Assembly: GCA_009760855.2 (NCBI GenBank)
Contig: WPIO01000003.1
Coordinates: 2,290,001 to 2,354,000, forward strand
Origin: Cristatella mucedo
Taxonomy: Eukaryota > Bryozoa > Phylactolaemata > Cristatellidae
Length of the DNA: 64,000 bases
Reading direction: 5' to 3'
The number at the start of each line of letters is the position of its first letter. Within the stretch, counting starts at the first letter, position 1. Shown piece by piece: positions 45,550-57,962 of the stretch. A program made the position numbers and the translations under genes. The notes beneath the pieces are model-generated. The model saw only the letters and a list, made by a program, of their open reading frames with translations. It did no database searches and had not been told where the DNA came from.

Positions 45550-46114
45550 CGCTCTCCCCTTCGTCTCTTGCTCTATGGTCGTGCCTACTCTCAGTGCCTT
45601 TCGTAGCTGAACCTGCAGCCAGGCATGTAAATCGGCAGAAAGCCTCTCACGAATCAATTGTACGCACGGGCGAAAAACAATCAGCTTGCCTCTTGCTTAC
45701 GCCAACATGCTCTCTAGGCGTCCCTCGTGCATGCTTAATTGAAAAGGCTAGCCGCCTGCTGCTGTGTAAATCCGACAGACATGCTCTTCGTTTCGCTTTC
45801 GCTTTCGCGTGCTTTACCTCGAGTGGACTATGTTAGCAAATGTGTTTATTTATTGGCATAGCTAGCATAACCTCTAAAGCGATCGCTCCCGTACCGCTAA
45901 TGTACCGATAAGCGAAATGTCTTTACCGAGCGCTTGGAACACTAAATGAGACCTCAGACAGCGTCTTGAGCAATATTTTTCAGTCTATGTCTTTTCTCGC
46001 TCATTGAGTAGTTTCCATGTCCTCGTGGTAGTGGCTCAGCCGAACCCGCCGCTGCCGGCATGTAGCACAATGCTCCAACCCAATTAAGCCTCGACCACGT
46101 CACCAGGAGATCAA

Positions 46115-46206
46115 GGTAGCCCCCTCGCTTCTCCCTTCGCCCATCGTTCCTCTCGCTTCTCCCCTTGCCCATCGTGCCCCATCGCTTCTCCCTTCACCCA
46201 TCATGG
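46115..46206. repeat. Short minisatellite, about 30 bp x 3
   Basis: The blocks 'cgcttctcccttcgcccatc', 'cgcttctccccttgcccatc' and 'cgcttctcccttcacccatc' recur about every 30 bp. Confidence 0.8.
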
Positions 46207-46612
46207 CCCCCTCACCCGGAAGCTTGTCTGCTTGTGTTTCGGCGAGTTTTCGTGCCTACCTGTGCATGACTGCGCATTTTTCTAGCCAGAGGTCTTTTCC
46301 AGCCGATGGACATTGGCGTCTTAGTGTTTCGTTTAACGTTAACCTTGCCAAATAGTGCCATAATTAAGCAGAAAAAGTACGCTGGGTTTCTCACGTCCTA
46401 TTGGATAGACTCACAGTCCAAGGGCCTGCGCATAGACTAGTATGCCGCTCAACAGACACGGTGCTGCAAAAGGAGACGGTAAAGCCGAAGCATTGACTGA
46501 CTTCAGAGCCTGGGTATTGCTTAATCGCTTTTAAATTGTCGCAAGGCCAGCTGCTCGATTGGCAATCCGCTGCCTCCGCGACCACAGTGATCCAACTCGC
46601 TGATGATTGCAG

Positions 46613-46713
46613 GTGCTTACGGTGCCATGGGCGAGCTTTTACGTTCCAACAGTGCCAGCCTGCTATGTTGATGATCTGCTAATGGCTCCAGATGCGGAGG
46701 ACGACGGCGAAGA
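46613..46713 (+). CDS. pabpc: PABPC-like gene B, linker exon
   Basis: A 101-bp exon with acceptor gctgatgattgcag and donor GAAGA|gtgagt. It reads in phase 0 from RRM4 as VLTVPWASFYVPTVPACYVD, then a short acidic end (APDAEDDGEE). SFYVPTVP corresponds to the GYFMAAIP-like part of PABPC linkers and to NFFIPPVMP in gene A. It ends in phase 2. Unlike gene A, no MLLE-encoding exon was found downstream. Identity rests on position, phase and a short motif. Confidence 0.62.
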
Positions 46714-48158
46714 GTGAGTAACCCATTGACTTTGACAGTCGACCCTTTTGAAATGAATCGCCTGACAGCTCACACGTGCAGTGAATGAATAGCTCGACAG
46801 CCGATGTGTGCATCTAAAAATATGACACCCCGCTTGACGCTATTAGTGATGGAATTGATTCTCCAAGCCATGTGACATATACTCAGATCGACAGCTTTCC
46901 AAACACGCTGTCGCTTGAAGCCAGTGGAATAAATGGGATTTTTGTACTTGGAGCGAAGCCTCGACCTTCTCATTTAAGCCACGAGGAAAGCGGAGCTCTC
47001 GAGCTCTGCTACAAAACTCTGTTTGCTTCCCATTTTGCACGATCTCGTAGCTTGTGTAGCCGACAGTGCTCCGCCCAGTAGAGGCCCCATTCGGCTCACT
47101 ACAACTGAGGTACCTGTGGATACCAAATGTCCTGCCAAAGAAGGCCAGACCTTTCTTAGAGCGCTCCAAGCACAGACATCTCGGTAGCAGCTCTGCAAAG
47201 ATCGCAGCCAGTAAACAAAGCAGAACTTGGCTCTGAAAGAGCTTGCATCGAGGGGGCGTATGCGAGTCACTGTGCTGTGAGCCCTGAGATAAAACCTCGA
47301 AAAACCGCCTAGAGAGACACGTTTAAGCTAATCGTGAAGGCGCACCGCCCGCGAAGCCTCGAGAAGCCTCCCGGACAGCAGCGAACCCGGAAAAGCCGGA
47401 AGGCACACCTCCCGGATGGCGAACCTCCCAGACAGCTTTTTTTTCTAAAGCCCGGTGTAAGCGCTTTTTGGAAGCCATGCACCCACCCGGCCGGGGACGA
47501 CCAGACTGTAGATGCCAGAAGATGGCCGCCACGTCCGAGGCTTCTGCGATTCGTTGATCTGCGTCTTAGTCTTTACAGCTGACATGTACGACAGGCCCTA
47601 CCGGTCGATCTTAGCAATTAGCAGCCCAAGTTGAACTGCCTCGTCTCAGCAGACTGCAAGTACCCTGCCAGGGGCAGTTAGATTATCAATAAAATTGTAT
47701 TGGAAAGTGTGGCTTATAGATATTGCTATTGTGCAGACATAGCACTAATCTTTCTCATGCGCACGCCACCTAGCCAGGAAAGGCTTTGCTTGAATCAGCG
47801 GCGAATGCCGAAAGAGCTCCTCCATATCAGGTGCGGTCGCACCGGATGCTCCTCCGTATCCGGTGCGGTCTTGTGCTTGCTGATACTCCCGTTTGTACCG
47901 CAGATGTCCTACTTGGCCAAAATGAAGTTTTAAGATCGCTAACCAATTTTCTATTAATCTGGCGTCAGTTTGCCTTCAGATTAATGAATGACTTCGTAGC
48001 TGCAAAGGGGGACATAGTTGTTTTTTTAGTATATCTATAATATTTGCCAGAGATCGGGGTATGACATCAGCAGGCGCTATGCTATCACCGACTATCTGCA
48101 CACGTGACGTAATAATCGAAAGGGCATGCGGCTCATCCGTATCCTCATTTATGGCCGC

Positions 48159-48235
48159 CACGAGATAATTTTCACGAAAAAATTGTCTCGTGATGCTCGA
48201 GAGGTGCCTGCATGTAGCCCGCCCGCAGGCACCTC
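48159..48235. repeat. Two adjacent inverted repeats
   Basis: A first imperfect hairpin pairs 'cacgagataattttc' with 'gaaaaaattgtctcgtg'. A second, perfect one pairs gaggtgcctgc (48201-48211) with gcaggcacctc (48225-48235). Confidence 0.8.
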
Positions 48236-48534
48236 TATGACTGCGGAGCCATCCCATAAGCCACGGATATAGTCTGCATGGAAGGGCTCCCAAAGGTTTC
48301 TATGGTATTATTATCCTTAAGGAGCAGCCTGAGCGTACACTTCACTCGGGGTTGCAGTCAATTGAAAGCGTAGTAAAGTAATTATGGGTTTGGTGTGTAT
48401 TTGAGATGCACAGGCAGACTAGCACAGCTGTGAGACCAACCGATTGCCACGATTGTAAGGATTCGGTTGTCAATGGAAATAGTGCAAAAGATAGCCTGTC
48501 TGCGTTCAGCAAGCTCATTGCTGGGTTCTAGGTA

Positions 48535-48630
48535 ATTAGTGCACTTAGCTGGGTGGCTGTGTGCATGCATCCGTTAGCCCTCGGAAGCAAGCGGGCAGAG
48601 CGAATGCGTGGGTTTGAATCAGCCCGACCT
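48535..48630 (+). repeat. tRNA-like SINE fragment
   Basis: 'ttagctgggtggctgtgtgc' resembles an A box and 'atgcgtgggtttgaatcagc' a B box. No family-1 or family-2 body follows. Confidence 0.35.
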
Positions 48631-49252
48631 CGCCTCTTGTTAGAGACCGTCGCACAGCTTCAGAGCAGCCCGATCGCTCTCTCCGACAGTTGCCTTGCCT
48701 GTGGCCAACGAAGCGGCGGCCACGGGCGCTTGCACGCTCTTCGCTTGCACACCCACCCACGCTTACTTCGTGCACGGCAGCCTCAAAATCGCCAGCACGC
48801 GAGCACGTAACTGTAATCTGCTCGGAGTGGACTGAGCCAGAAGGCAGCCAGAGCAAATCGCACGGACGAACTTGCCCCGCTGCGATCCACCGAGAGCGAT
48901 TGCAGGGGTGCGGTGGTGGCCTCTAACGACCGAGATGACCGGGCCCAGGCTCGGGCCCGGCAGCTAATGCAAAGCACGCGGATTTATGGATATACTTTTA
49001 GATCCCCTAGGGTGCATTATTTACAGATTGAGTATTTATTAACCCGCCATTATAGTTGTTATTATTAGCCTATTTATCGACGGGCTGCTGGTGGCAGCAG
49101 GGGGGGAACGGCCACCGTTTCGTTTCGACAGAGACGATCTACTGCGCTGGCTCGACGGAACCGATGCAGATTAAGCTTTGCTCGTCGTTGGCGCGTTTCG
49201 AACCGAGATCGACTCAAGCGTTTCCATTCCTTTCGTCGGTGGACGCTGCCGT

Positions 49253-49366
49253 TCGCCAGTCACGGGCTCAGCACCAGGCGCTGCGGGGGGGGGGGGCTCT
49301 GCCTACTGCTCGCCAATCACGGGCGAAGCACCAGGCGCTGCGGGGCTCTGCCTACTGCTCGCCAAA
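49253..49366. repeat. Direct duplication, about 55 bp x 2
   Basis: 'gggctcagcaccaggcgctg' and 'ctctgcctactgctcgcca' recur as 'gggcgaagcaccaggcgctg' and 'ctctgcctactgctcgcca'. A nine-G run lies in the first copy. Confidence 0.85.
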
Positions 49367-49782
49367 CCAGTCTACTCCGACTGTCGGTGCGGTAAATTGT
49401 GCTTCCACGCGCGGGCGCCAAAGTGCCCACGAAAGGGAGAATCCGTGCTACTACCTACTCCGCTTGGTTTTTTTTAGGCTAGATGCTACGGAGTAATAGC
49501 TTCTGTCCAAGGCCTAGACGCTGGGTTGAGAGCAGTTGACTTGACGGCGAAGCCATCGGACCGTACGCAGAGCAACAACGAAGCCAACTCGTCATCTGAA
49601 AGCAACTTGAAATATTTTTCCGAACTTTAGATGTAGGCTCGTCTTGTCGACGACATTAACAGGCGACCTTACTGATCGATATGAGCAGTTGATCCCATTG
49701 ACCGCGACGTTTGCCTGATTGTGACCCGCGTTAAATAAAATATAGCTTGCTGCTTTGCGGGTGCTCAACTTTCTTTCGATGC

Positions 49783-49812
49783 TTGCTGCTGCTGCTGCTG
49801 CTGCTGCTGCAG
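49783..49812. repeat. (TGC)n trinucleotide tract
   Basis: About nine uninterrupted GCT units. Confidence 0.95.
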
Positions 49813-52009
49813 TATTTCTTGGAGAATCCCTTCACTTCAAATATTTGAAAATTCCAAGTGTCGAACGAACTTCTACTTTTTTTTGCGAAGAGCGCGAATA
49901 CCGATACTCAGTTTAAAATGTCGACTGTAATGTACAGTTTAGAAATTGCGAGCCAGACTAGTCGTACGACCGGACTGGATGCACATCCACTTCCGCTCAC
50001 TGCAATCGGACGCCGAGCTGCAGCCACATTGTTTGCTATTGCCAGCTGACAATTTATTTTAGTATTACAGTATGTCATTGCAGACTGTTGTATGATTACC
50101 TTGACCTTATCTCCAGCACTGTGCTCTCGCACCTGCCGGTCCGTCACCGTCTAGTCTACTGGCCGTCTGACGGTCTAAATTGAAACTTATTCGTAAGCGA
50201 GTCTTCAGCTAGTATTGAGTGAAAGTCTGGAGCTCTATTCCGGCACCTGTGCACGAGTCGTGCCGCCGCGTTACTTGCCAGCGGTCAAACTAAATGGTGG
50301 ACCACGAGTGTCTTGCTGTTTGTTTAGCATGCTGGCCTAAGCATGACACTTTTTATCTTTGACATGCTTGATAACGCGCGAATCACTATCCCTTTGCTAT
50401 GGACTCCCTTGCAGTAAGTATTGATGCACTCCCGACTTTTCTTTGGATTGGAAGGCACAGTTGAGTATCCGCTGACCTAGCTAGTGAGCCCCCCACTACT
50501 AATTGCCAAGGTCAGAGCTTTTAGTTAATAGTGAAAACCCTTTATAGGATAGAAAATGAAAACTAATTTCAGAATCAATTTTTTCATAAAACAAGCATAA
50601 ATCTAGGAATTTATTTACCACTATCAGGTACCAAATTAGCGTGTGTATTGAACGTATAGATATTGTAATGCCTCGCGATTATGGACTACAAGCTTTACAG
50701 CTGAACTTTTGATGTATAATCATGTACAATAGTTATTATTGTCTGAATTATGACGTGGATACGTCGTGGATACTATAGAAGGCATGTGCCTGACCGCAGT
50801 TGCTCTCTTGGAGCAACGGTCTGCTGGCCGGTGGGTCCTAGCGCTGAGCACCAGCTGCAGTAAGCCCGCTAGCAAATCGGTTGGACATCTGTCGTGTGAG
50901 CAGTAAAATACTGGCTATTGTTGTGCATTTCCTAATACGGTTTTGCAAGCGCTTGTTAGGTACTTTCCTCGCCTAAAAATGCTCATTTTAACTATTTGAG
51001 GGTATTTTGCAGCAGTATATGCAACCTAGTTAACTGTCTCTTGATTGCCCTTGTTTTGACACAAAACAATGCTGTACCTTCTTTATATGACAATAAATGC
51101 TTCAAGAATATCTTAATGTAAATTATCTCAGGGGCATAAAAATGGAATAGCTAAAAAACCTAGCTTATTATAGGGAGTGATTTTTAGCCTACATATTTAA
51201 AAACTAGGGGAAATTGTACCCCTGCTCGGCAAGGAGGGTCTGGGCGTTCACTTTTATATTGCATTATTGCATTCTATATTTTCCCCTCGCGTATACACGT
51301 ACATTTGCACGGACTCTCAACCTACTTAAAAGCGATGGCTAGCGAATCAGCGGTGACTTTCGCTTTCAGGATGTGTGTATCAAGGTATATTCCAAACTGT
51401 ATTGATTTTAGCTGCATAGCCAAGCTTCTAAGTTATCAAAAATGGTTGAAGCAGAAACGAAAGCCTGACTACTGTTGGTACGTGTCTCTGGCGGCTAGCA
51501 CTAGCGTCGCGTAAGCGCGGGTCATGCCAGAGCGAGAGCTGCACTCAGCTCTTGCTCTCCTCCGGCCCGGCTAAGCACCCTCAGGCACGAGCGTGCAAAC
51601 CTCTTGCTAACAGTGCGAAGTACATATCCCGGTGCCTAGACGGAGCGATCCATACAACGTCTGCCCAGTTCACGTTCCTTATTATATCCGTAACAGGCGT
51701 GTGCTTGCTGCAGTAATCACCGCTTGGTTAAAGATAGGGTGGCATCCGTGTACTAGACGTGCGACCAGGCTAGTCAAATTGCATGACAGCGGAGTCGCAC
51801 GGAGCTGCATGGATGCAGACTGACCGCTGCTCGCAGTCCACGTGGTGACGACGTGTCCAGACGCGCCTCTCCCAATCACCTGATGCTGCTACTGCTTGCG
51901 ATCAACCTTCTTACGAAGGAGTTAGATGTGAGGATGTGACTTGACACTCGAAACATTTAGCTGCAGCTAGTACCAACATTTGGTCTTACTCTGGCTCCAA
52001 ATCAAGCAG

Positions 52010-52520
52010 CGTTTCTACTTCAAGGTTTTTACTCTTACTTTTAGGTCCCTCACATTCTCTGGCTTCAGCCTGCCTAACAGAACTACTCGCCAACCGCTGT
52101 TCTAACTCAAATCTTAAAGCTGTGTCTTGGCCAACCTTAAATCCTTGGGAGGCTAAGCACATAGTTCGTATGCTCCCGAAATCTGAAGTTCAAAGTCACT
52201 TCCGACTGACGTCACGACCTCTCCCAACTTGAAGACATTAAAAAATAAGCTAAAAACAGACGCATCTGTTTGTCGCAGAATTTTCTGGGTCCTTGTTCAT
52301 TTTCAGTTGTTGTGCTTATGTGTGCTGACACTGAGCATGTTACCACTAACCATGCTATGTATGTTAACACCTACGAACATTACCATTAGCCACATTCAAA
52401 ATGTTGAGACTGTGAATTCTATCACTAACAATGCGGTCATGCTTCTAATACAGCCTATTTAGAGTTTCAAGAAAAACGTTATCGTCTCTGAGGGCGCTAG
52501 GCGAATCCATTATTAGTAAC
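52010..52520 (+). mobile_element. Degraded L2-type 3' end
   Basis: 'ctggcttcagcctgcctaac', 'gaagacattaaaaaataagc', 'tgcttatgtgtgctgacact' and 'ctctgagggcgctag' follow the order of the L2 copies' C-terminus and tail, with many changes. No (ATT)n remains. Confidence 0.7.
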
Positions 52521-53456
52521 ACCGTGCGATAGGTTGTGTTCAGTTCCGACGCACCGACGTGCTCTACAACCCTCTGTCTGCAGAGATTAGGACATCTCTG
52601 CACCTGACAGTATCCTAATCGGAGCAAGGAATCCTTTATTTGAACTATAGTCACAGAATTTGCTTTGGACATGTGCGTTTTACTCCTGCGCCTGCGTGCT
52701 CGTACGTGCTACAGCATTGCACGTTGTTATCAGCTGACAGGCGCATGCTTCAGCCATTAGCAGTGGTTAGAAAAAGATTTAGTCCCCCTAGGCCGCTCCT
52801 CAAAAATAGTTCATCCTTAAAACGATTTTTGCTGTTATGTACTGAAATGAAAGCCAGTGAAGACTTAATAACAATACCAATAAAACACTTACATGAGATA
52901 AATTAATCTAATTTGAGCCAGTTCACATACGAGGGAAATTAAGTATGCAAATTAGTTAGTGATGTAATGCGAAATTTTAGCAGTCATAATCACAAAAAGA
53001 CAATTAGCGTACAAAGAGGAAATGCTGTGAAGAAGATATGGAAATGTTTCTCTCTTCTCTCTTACACTCCTGAATATTAGCCCAAGGCTAAGGTTTCATA
53101 TATCATGCTTGTACTATTTCGTACCATCATCCAGGGCGTGGTGTCGAGTCTTGCAGTAATCGATTCCTTGTTGACCACTGCAAGCGTTGGAGTTATTCAC
53201 ATAGAATCTTCTGCCGCTATATAAATGCGGCTTTTAAATCACATACTTTTACTTAAATTTAACATAGTTTCCCATTTGGAGTAGAATACAGCTGCTATGA
53301 ATACACGAGCAGAGAGAATTCATCCATTTTGCCACGGTGCATGAGCTCGCCGCTCGTTCGTCCATCGACGGAATGCACGTCCTCGTCACAAAGCTCCTGT
53401 CAAAGACGTGGGAACGAGTCGTGGCAGACCAGCTGAACTCATATATTAAAACATCT

Positions 53457-54940
53457 AGCGTTGCTAATAAGTTCAAGTCTGGCTGATTTTAAAGCTAATT
53501 TCCCCGCAGAGTCTGCATTGCTTCGGATTTTTTAACGACCTGCTTAAGAATGCAGACTTTGAGTGTCTCTGCTCGTTTTGCTCGATCTTTCGGCAGCTTT
53601 TTGATACTATTGATCACCAAGTCCTCCTTGAGCCCCTCTCCTCTCGCCTGGGAATCATGGGCACTGCATTGAAATAGCTCAGGTCCAATCTCAGTGGGAC
53701 ACTCTAGAGTATTGACGTGAATGGACAAAGATCATCCGAGGTACCTCTGAAATATGGGGTACCTCAGGGCTCCGTGCTAGGTTCGGTTCTTTTCACGGTT
53801 TATACTCTCCCTTTTGCTGATGTGATTGCCAAGCACAATCTAGGCTTTCACTTCCATGCGGATGACACTCAGTTGTACCTTTGCTTTGATCCCTCCCAGC
53901 CTTCGACCACCTCAAACTCTCTCAACTCACTTGCTGCATGTATTGATGACATCCGCACATGGATAGAAGCAAATTTTCTTAAACTAAATGATGATAAAAC
54001 TAACTTACTAGTTATGGGCAAAACCCCTGTTTGATTCAGAAATTGGAAAGGCTGACGCTCAAAATTGGCTCTGCCAGCATATCTCCTGTTGAATCAGCTC
54101 GAAATCTAGGTGTCGTGTTGCAAAGTGACCTCTCGTTTGACGACAACATCAGCTCCACAATCAAGTCTGCCAACTTTCAGCTACATATCATTGCTAAAAT
54201 TAGGGCTTGTTTCGATAAGGATACCACGTCCAAGTTGGTCCATGCATTCGTGACATCCCGTCTCGACTTCTGCAACTCACTGCTTACTGGCCTACCAGCA
54301 TGCGCAATCAGGTACTTACAGCTGGTGCAAAACTCCGCATCTAGGCTTGTTTATCGTGAGCTTAGCAATTGCCACATCACACCACTTCTCGCCGTCCTGC
54401 ACTGGCTTTCAATCAAGTAAAGCATCGACTTCAAGGTTTTATCACTCACTTTTAGATCTTGCCATTCTTTGGCTCCAGCCTACCTGTCAGATTTACTCAC
54501 CCACCAGGTATCGTACCACCCGCTTTTCGGAATCTAATCGTTTATCTATACCTCGTGCGAACTTCATATCCTTTGGAGACCGTGCCTTTAGTTCGTGTGC
54601 TGTCAAGTCTGGAAATCACTTTCAACTTGCGTCACGACATCCCCTTACTTGAGCACATTTAAAAAGAAACAAAAAACGGTCGTATTGATCACACAATTTA
54701 GTGTGTCCATAGATTCGTTCTTTGTGTGCTTATACGTGCTGACACTGTGCACGCTGCCACCAACCGTATTTGCATATTAGCCCTGTGCTTGTCACCTTGA
54801 ACCTATAATTGGGCTTGTTGCCATGGAGCATGCTACCACTAACTATTCCTTTAAAGTAAATTTTTAGGTTCCTGAAAAGATATTGAGTTATGTATGGGCG
54901 CCAAAACAAATGTACTATTTATTATTATTATTGTTATTAT
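53457..54940 (+). mobile_element. 5'-truncated L2/CR1-type retrotransposon, copy 4
   Basis: The plus strand opens in a decayed form of the FKSGF region. It then reads MNGQRSSEVPLKYGVPQGSV, FHFHADDTQLYLCFDPSQPS (the FADD motif has become HADD) and LKLNDDKTNLLVMG (53717-54034). A frame break at 54034 leads to IQKLERLTLKIGSASISPVE and VHAFVTSRLDFCNSLLTGLP, then the broken C-terminus and (ATT)n. The truncation point is nearly the same as in copies 1 and 2. Stops such as the TGA and TAG in 53480-53705 confirm that it is dead. Confidence 0.92.
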
Positions 54941-55114
54941 GGCTCTTGCTTGGGACCACTGCGCCCTACCCTGGCTGGAGCTTGGTCCAATCGGCTGGCC
55001 GTGCGCGGCTGCTTTATGCTACGAATAAGTTCTAGGTGAATGTTCAGCACAGCAAATTCCTCAATCCGATTCACATTATTCCCTTCCTACCTTCATCGAC
55101 AATATTCACGCTTG

Positions 55115-55290
55115 GATGACTACTAAGCTGGTTGGGCCCAGCGGGGTTAAGGTGCTCGTCCTTAACGATCGAGGTCAAGGTGTTAGTGCATTTGATGACC
55201 AAGGTCGTGGGCTCAAGCCCCGTGGAATATGCGAAGAGCATGTATGGAGATTAAGTTCTTTGGGGCGCTATACAAATGAATTATGTTATA
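55115..55290 (+). repeat. tRNA-derived SINE (family 1), with internal duplication
   Basis: 'agctggttgggcccagcggg' (A-box side), 'gatcgaggtcaaggtgttag', then a second 'gaccaaggtcgtgggctcaa' (B box), 'gagcatgtatggagattaag' and 'ggggcgctatacaaatgaat'. The 'gaccgaggtc' part is doubled. Confidence 0.72.
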
Positions 55291-55299
55291 TTATTGTTT

Positions 55300-55995
55300 C
55301 ACCTTCTCGAAGCTTGGCGATGATGAGACTAAGCTAATAGTCTTGGGCAAACCTAGTTTAGCCAAAATGTTTGAAGACGTAGCCCTCCAGGTTGGTTGAA
55401 GAGCACCTCTCGTTGACGTCTGCCCATAATTTAGGCGCACCATTCGAAAACGATTTGTCACTGGATGAGTAAATTTCCTCCTCCGTCTAATCTCCCTACT
55501 TTCAGATATGCAATTTTGCCAAAATCGGGGCCTGCTTAGACAGAAGTGCGACAGGTCAACTGGTTCACGCGTTTGTGACATGGCATCTAGATAATTGCAA
55601 TTATATCTATTCAGCACTGGGCCCTTTATCATCTGTAGGTGACTCAAAACTCAGCAGCTCGTCGGGTCTTTCTTCATGGCGTAGTTGAATCGTTGTAACA
55701 CCCCCATTTTCGGCTAAGCTTCACTGGCTTCCTATCAAGCATCGAGTCAGTGCTAAGATCCCGAGTCTGGCTTAAAGGTCACTTTGTTCCTAAGCACCGT
55801 CCAAGCTCTTTGTTTCTCCAGCAAGCCGTTGCACCACCCGCTCGTCAGCATCCGGTCATTTTAGCATCACTTCGTACTACATGCTTTACTCACTACGATA
55901 CTTGAATGCTCTTGCATGACGCTTGATACCGTGCATGACACTAACCCTTCGCTACTGACTCTGTTGCAGCGGGTTGTAAAGAGTTTTTATATTGA
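55300..55995 (+). mobile_element. Degraded second L2-like subfamily, reverse transcriptase C-terminal part
   Basis: 'gatgagactaagctaatagt' with 'cttgggcaaacctag' matches the D-E-T-K-L-I-V-L-G-K-P step of L2 reverse transcriptase. 'ggcgcaccattcgaaaacga' with 'tttgtcactgga', 'tgcaattttgccaaaatcgg' and 'ttcactggcttcctatcaag' follow in family order. It differs from copies 1-4 and is frame-broken throughout. Confidence 0.65.
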
Positions 55996-56309
55996 TTTAG
56001 TTCATTTAAGGTGCTATTCAAACGACCACTTATTATCGCTATCTTTATTTATACTTATTTTATCAAGACAGGCGCGTTTCATAATCTCATTGGTTTTTTT
56101 CTCACTGGAAGCACTTTGGCGGCATTTGAGACTCTTTACTCTCCACATTTTTCTGTTCAAGTATTTAACATATAAGCGATATCATTTACTTGAAATTTAA
56201 TTGAGAGCGACTCAATGGTCTTCTAGTCTTTTATGATTTGACAAGTTCCACATGCAGCGAGGATTTAGTGGCAGCGGGGATTTGCATACCACGGAAAAGG
56301 GAATGGCGC

Positions 56310-56420
56310 GATCGCGTGTGAGCCTACAAATGCACGCAATACGAATGCACGCAATAAGAATATACGCCATGCGAATGCACGTAAAACGAATGCAGGCAAC
56401 GCGAATACACGCGATGTCAT
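56310..56420. repeat. 15-bp minisatellite
   Basis: The unit is close to 'acgaatgcacgcaat', repeated about six times with variants. Confidence 0.8.
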
Positions 56421-57152
56421 GCTAGCAATGCTTGCATGCTTACTGCAAGTGTGCATACATGCTTTCTTTCGTAGAAGCCAGCAGTTACTGCAAGTATAAC
56501 AGCAATGTATATATACTTCTATGGCTATATGTGCTTGCGTGCATGTATGGTAATCATTATAGAAAATTAAAATGTCAATGCTTATACGCTAGCAAGGGAC
56601 TGGGACTAAGTTGTGCGGAATAATTGGGAATCCTCTCGATCTTGTTATGGGAACCTGTCAACTTGGCGAAACTGCGTAGCTGTCGCAAACGACGAAAAAG
56701 AGGACTTGCGAATAGCGGTAGCTATAATTTTGTGCGGACTCATTTTTGGACGCTATTAAGATAAGATTATAGATAGATCTATTAAGCGCTCTGAATCAAC
56801 TTTGCAATGCTCAGTATTGAACCAAATAAAACCAGCTGCCTAGTAACGTCAGCGCAGCTAGCGTGTTTTTATAACAGTCTGTGGTGATTTAGCGGGTCAA
56901 GCCAGGTGTGGCAAAGTATTACGGCTAAGGAAGCCGCCTTGAAAAAGAGGGACGCAGAGATAGGGTATCGTGGGCCAACTAGTTCACGATGCAGGTCCTA
57001 CTTTTGTGGCGGCAGAATACAACAGACGAGGCTTTGGCGGCGAGCGCTGTGTTCTATTGTTGCACAGGAATCTTTACGCGCTGCAGTACGCTGAGGAAAC
57101 TTGACTTTTTTTTGTGCGGCCGCGCGCTTCCGAAGTCTCGGGTTTTGGTGCT

Positions 57153-57348
57153 ATGGCTGTCGCTGGTGACCTGGGCATCCCAAAGGTGACCCTCTACGTG
57201 GGTGACCTGCATCCGGAGGTCACCGAAGCGATGCTGTTCGAGCATTTCTCGAGGATCGGCATGTTGACCACTGTACGTGTGTGCAGGGATGCGATTACTA
57301 AACGGTCGCTCGGCTACGCATACGTCAACTTCGAGAGACACGAAGACG
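57153..57348 (+). CDS. pabpc: PABPC-like gene C, first coding exon (start and RRM1 first part)
   Basis: The ATG at 57153 opens [23 protein letters not shown]2 (LYVGDL) is exactly that of cytoplasmic poly(A)-binding proteins. Then come [20 protein letters not shown] and [20 protein letters not shown], with the full canonical RNP1. The exon is 196 bp, as in gene A, and ends in phase 1 at GACG|gtaggc. This is the most conserved of the three paralogs and probably the housekeeping cytoplasmic PABP (inference). Confidence 0.93.
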
Positions 57349-57633
57349 GTAGGCAGGCGGTCTCTCTGTGAGCCTGCAAGCGCTCACCTCGCCTCCACGG
57401 CAGCGACGCACGGCAGCCTTTTAAGGCTCTCTGCAGCAGCCGCCGCCACCGCAGCCGCCACAGCCTCGGCTGACTTGATTGGCGTGCACCTTTTCGCACG
57501 CGCTTGTCTCCATAATTTTTCGAAAATGGCGGCTGCGGGTGAGTCGTCTGCAAGAAAATGCGCACGGTTTCCCGTATCTTTGCGCTTGCCGCTGCAGCTC
57601 GCTCACGGTGTCTTTCGGTGCGCCGTTTTGCAG
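57349..57633. other. Gene C intron 1 (285 bp)
   Basis: A GC-rich short intron containing a GCA/GCC-rich patch, ending at the acceptor gccgttttgcag. Confidence 0.85.
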
Positions 57634-57827
57634 CCGCGAGCGCATTACAGCATTTAAACTACCAGATGCTCAAAAACAGACCCATGCGAATCATGTGGTC
57701 TGAACGAAATCCGAATCAAAGGCGTCCGAATCCTAGCAACGTCTTCATCAAGAATCTTGACAAGGACACCACTTCGAAAGATCTCCATGGCCTGCTGAGC
57801 AAGTACGGCGTGATTTCGTCGTGCAAG
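57634..57827 (+). CDS. pabpc: PABPC-like gene C, RRM1 end and RRM2 first half
   Basis: Joined in phase 1 it reads A-ASALQHLNYQMLKNRPMRI, then MWSERNPNQRRPNPSN, RNP2 of RRM2 in VFIKNLDKDTTSKDLHGLLS and KYGVISSCK. The RIMWS-x-R-x-P-x-x-R-R hinge and VFIKNLDK are hallmarks of PABPC. The donor AAG|gtaagc is in phase 0. Confidence 0.93.
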
Positions 57828-57962
57828 GTAAGCCACCGCCGCCGCCGGCACACGGTTCGGCAGTCGGCAGCTCCGGCTTTGCGGTCGTCGCATTGCTCGC
57901 TAGCCTTCTCAAGCGCTCGGCGTGAAGCGCATGCCCGCAATAAAGAGCTCCTCGGCGAGTGG

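Larger units (their letters stand above)
46714..57152. other. Region between the last recognised exon of gene B and gene C
   Basis: It should contain the 3' end of gene B. I looked on the plus strand for a GMLL-type MLLE core and did not find one. Listed repeats occupy parts of it (48.2, 49.25, 52.0-52.5, 53.46-54.94, 55.1-56.0 and 56.3 kb). The remaining DNA, including 47.0-48.1 kb and 49.5-52.0 kb, shows nothing I can name. Confidence 0.5.

Noticed and set aside
53717-54652. Host gene encoding a reverse-transcriptase-like protein
   Set aside because: It is a frame-broken L2 copy with the family's (ATT)n tail, and three sister copies lie in the window.
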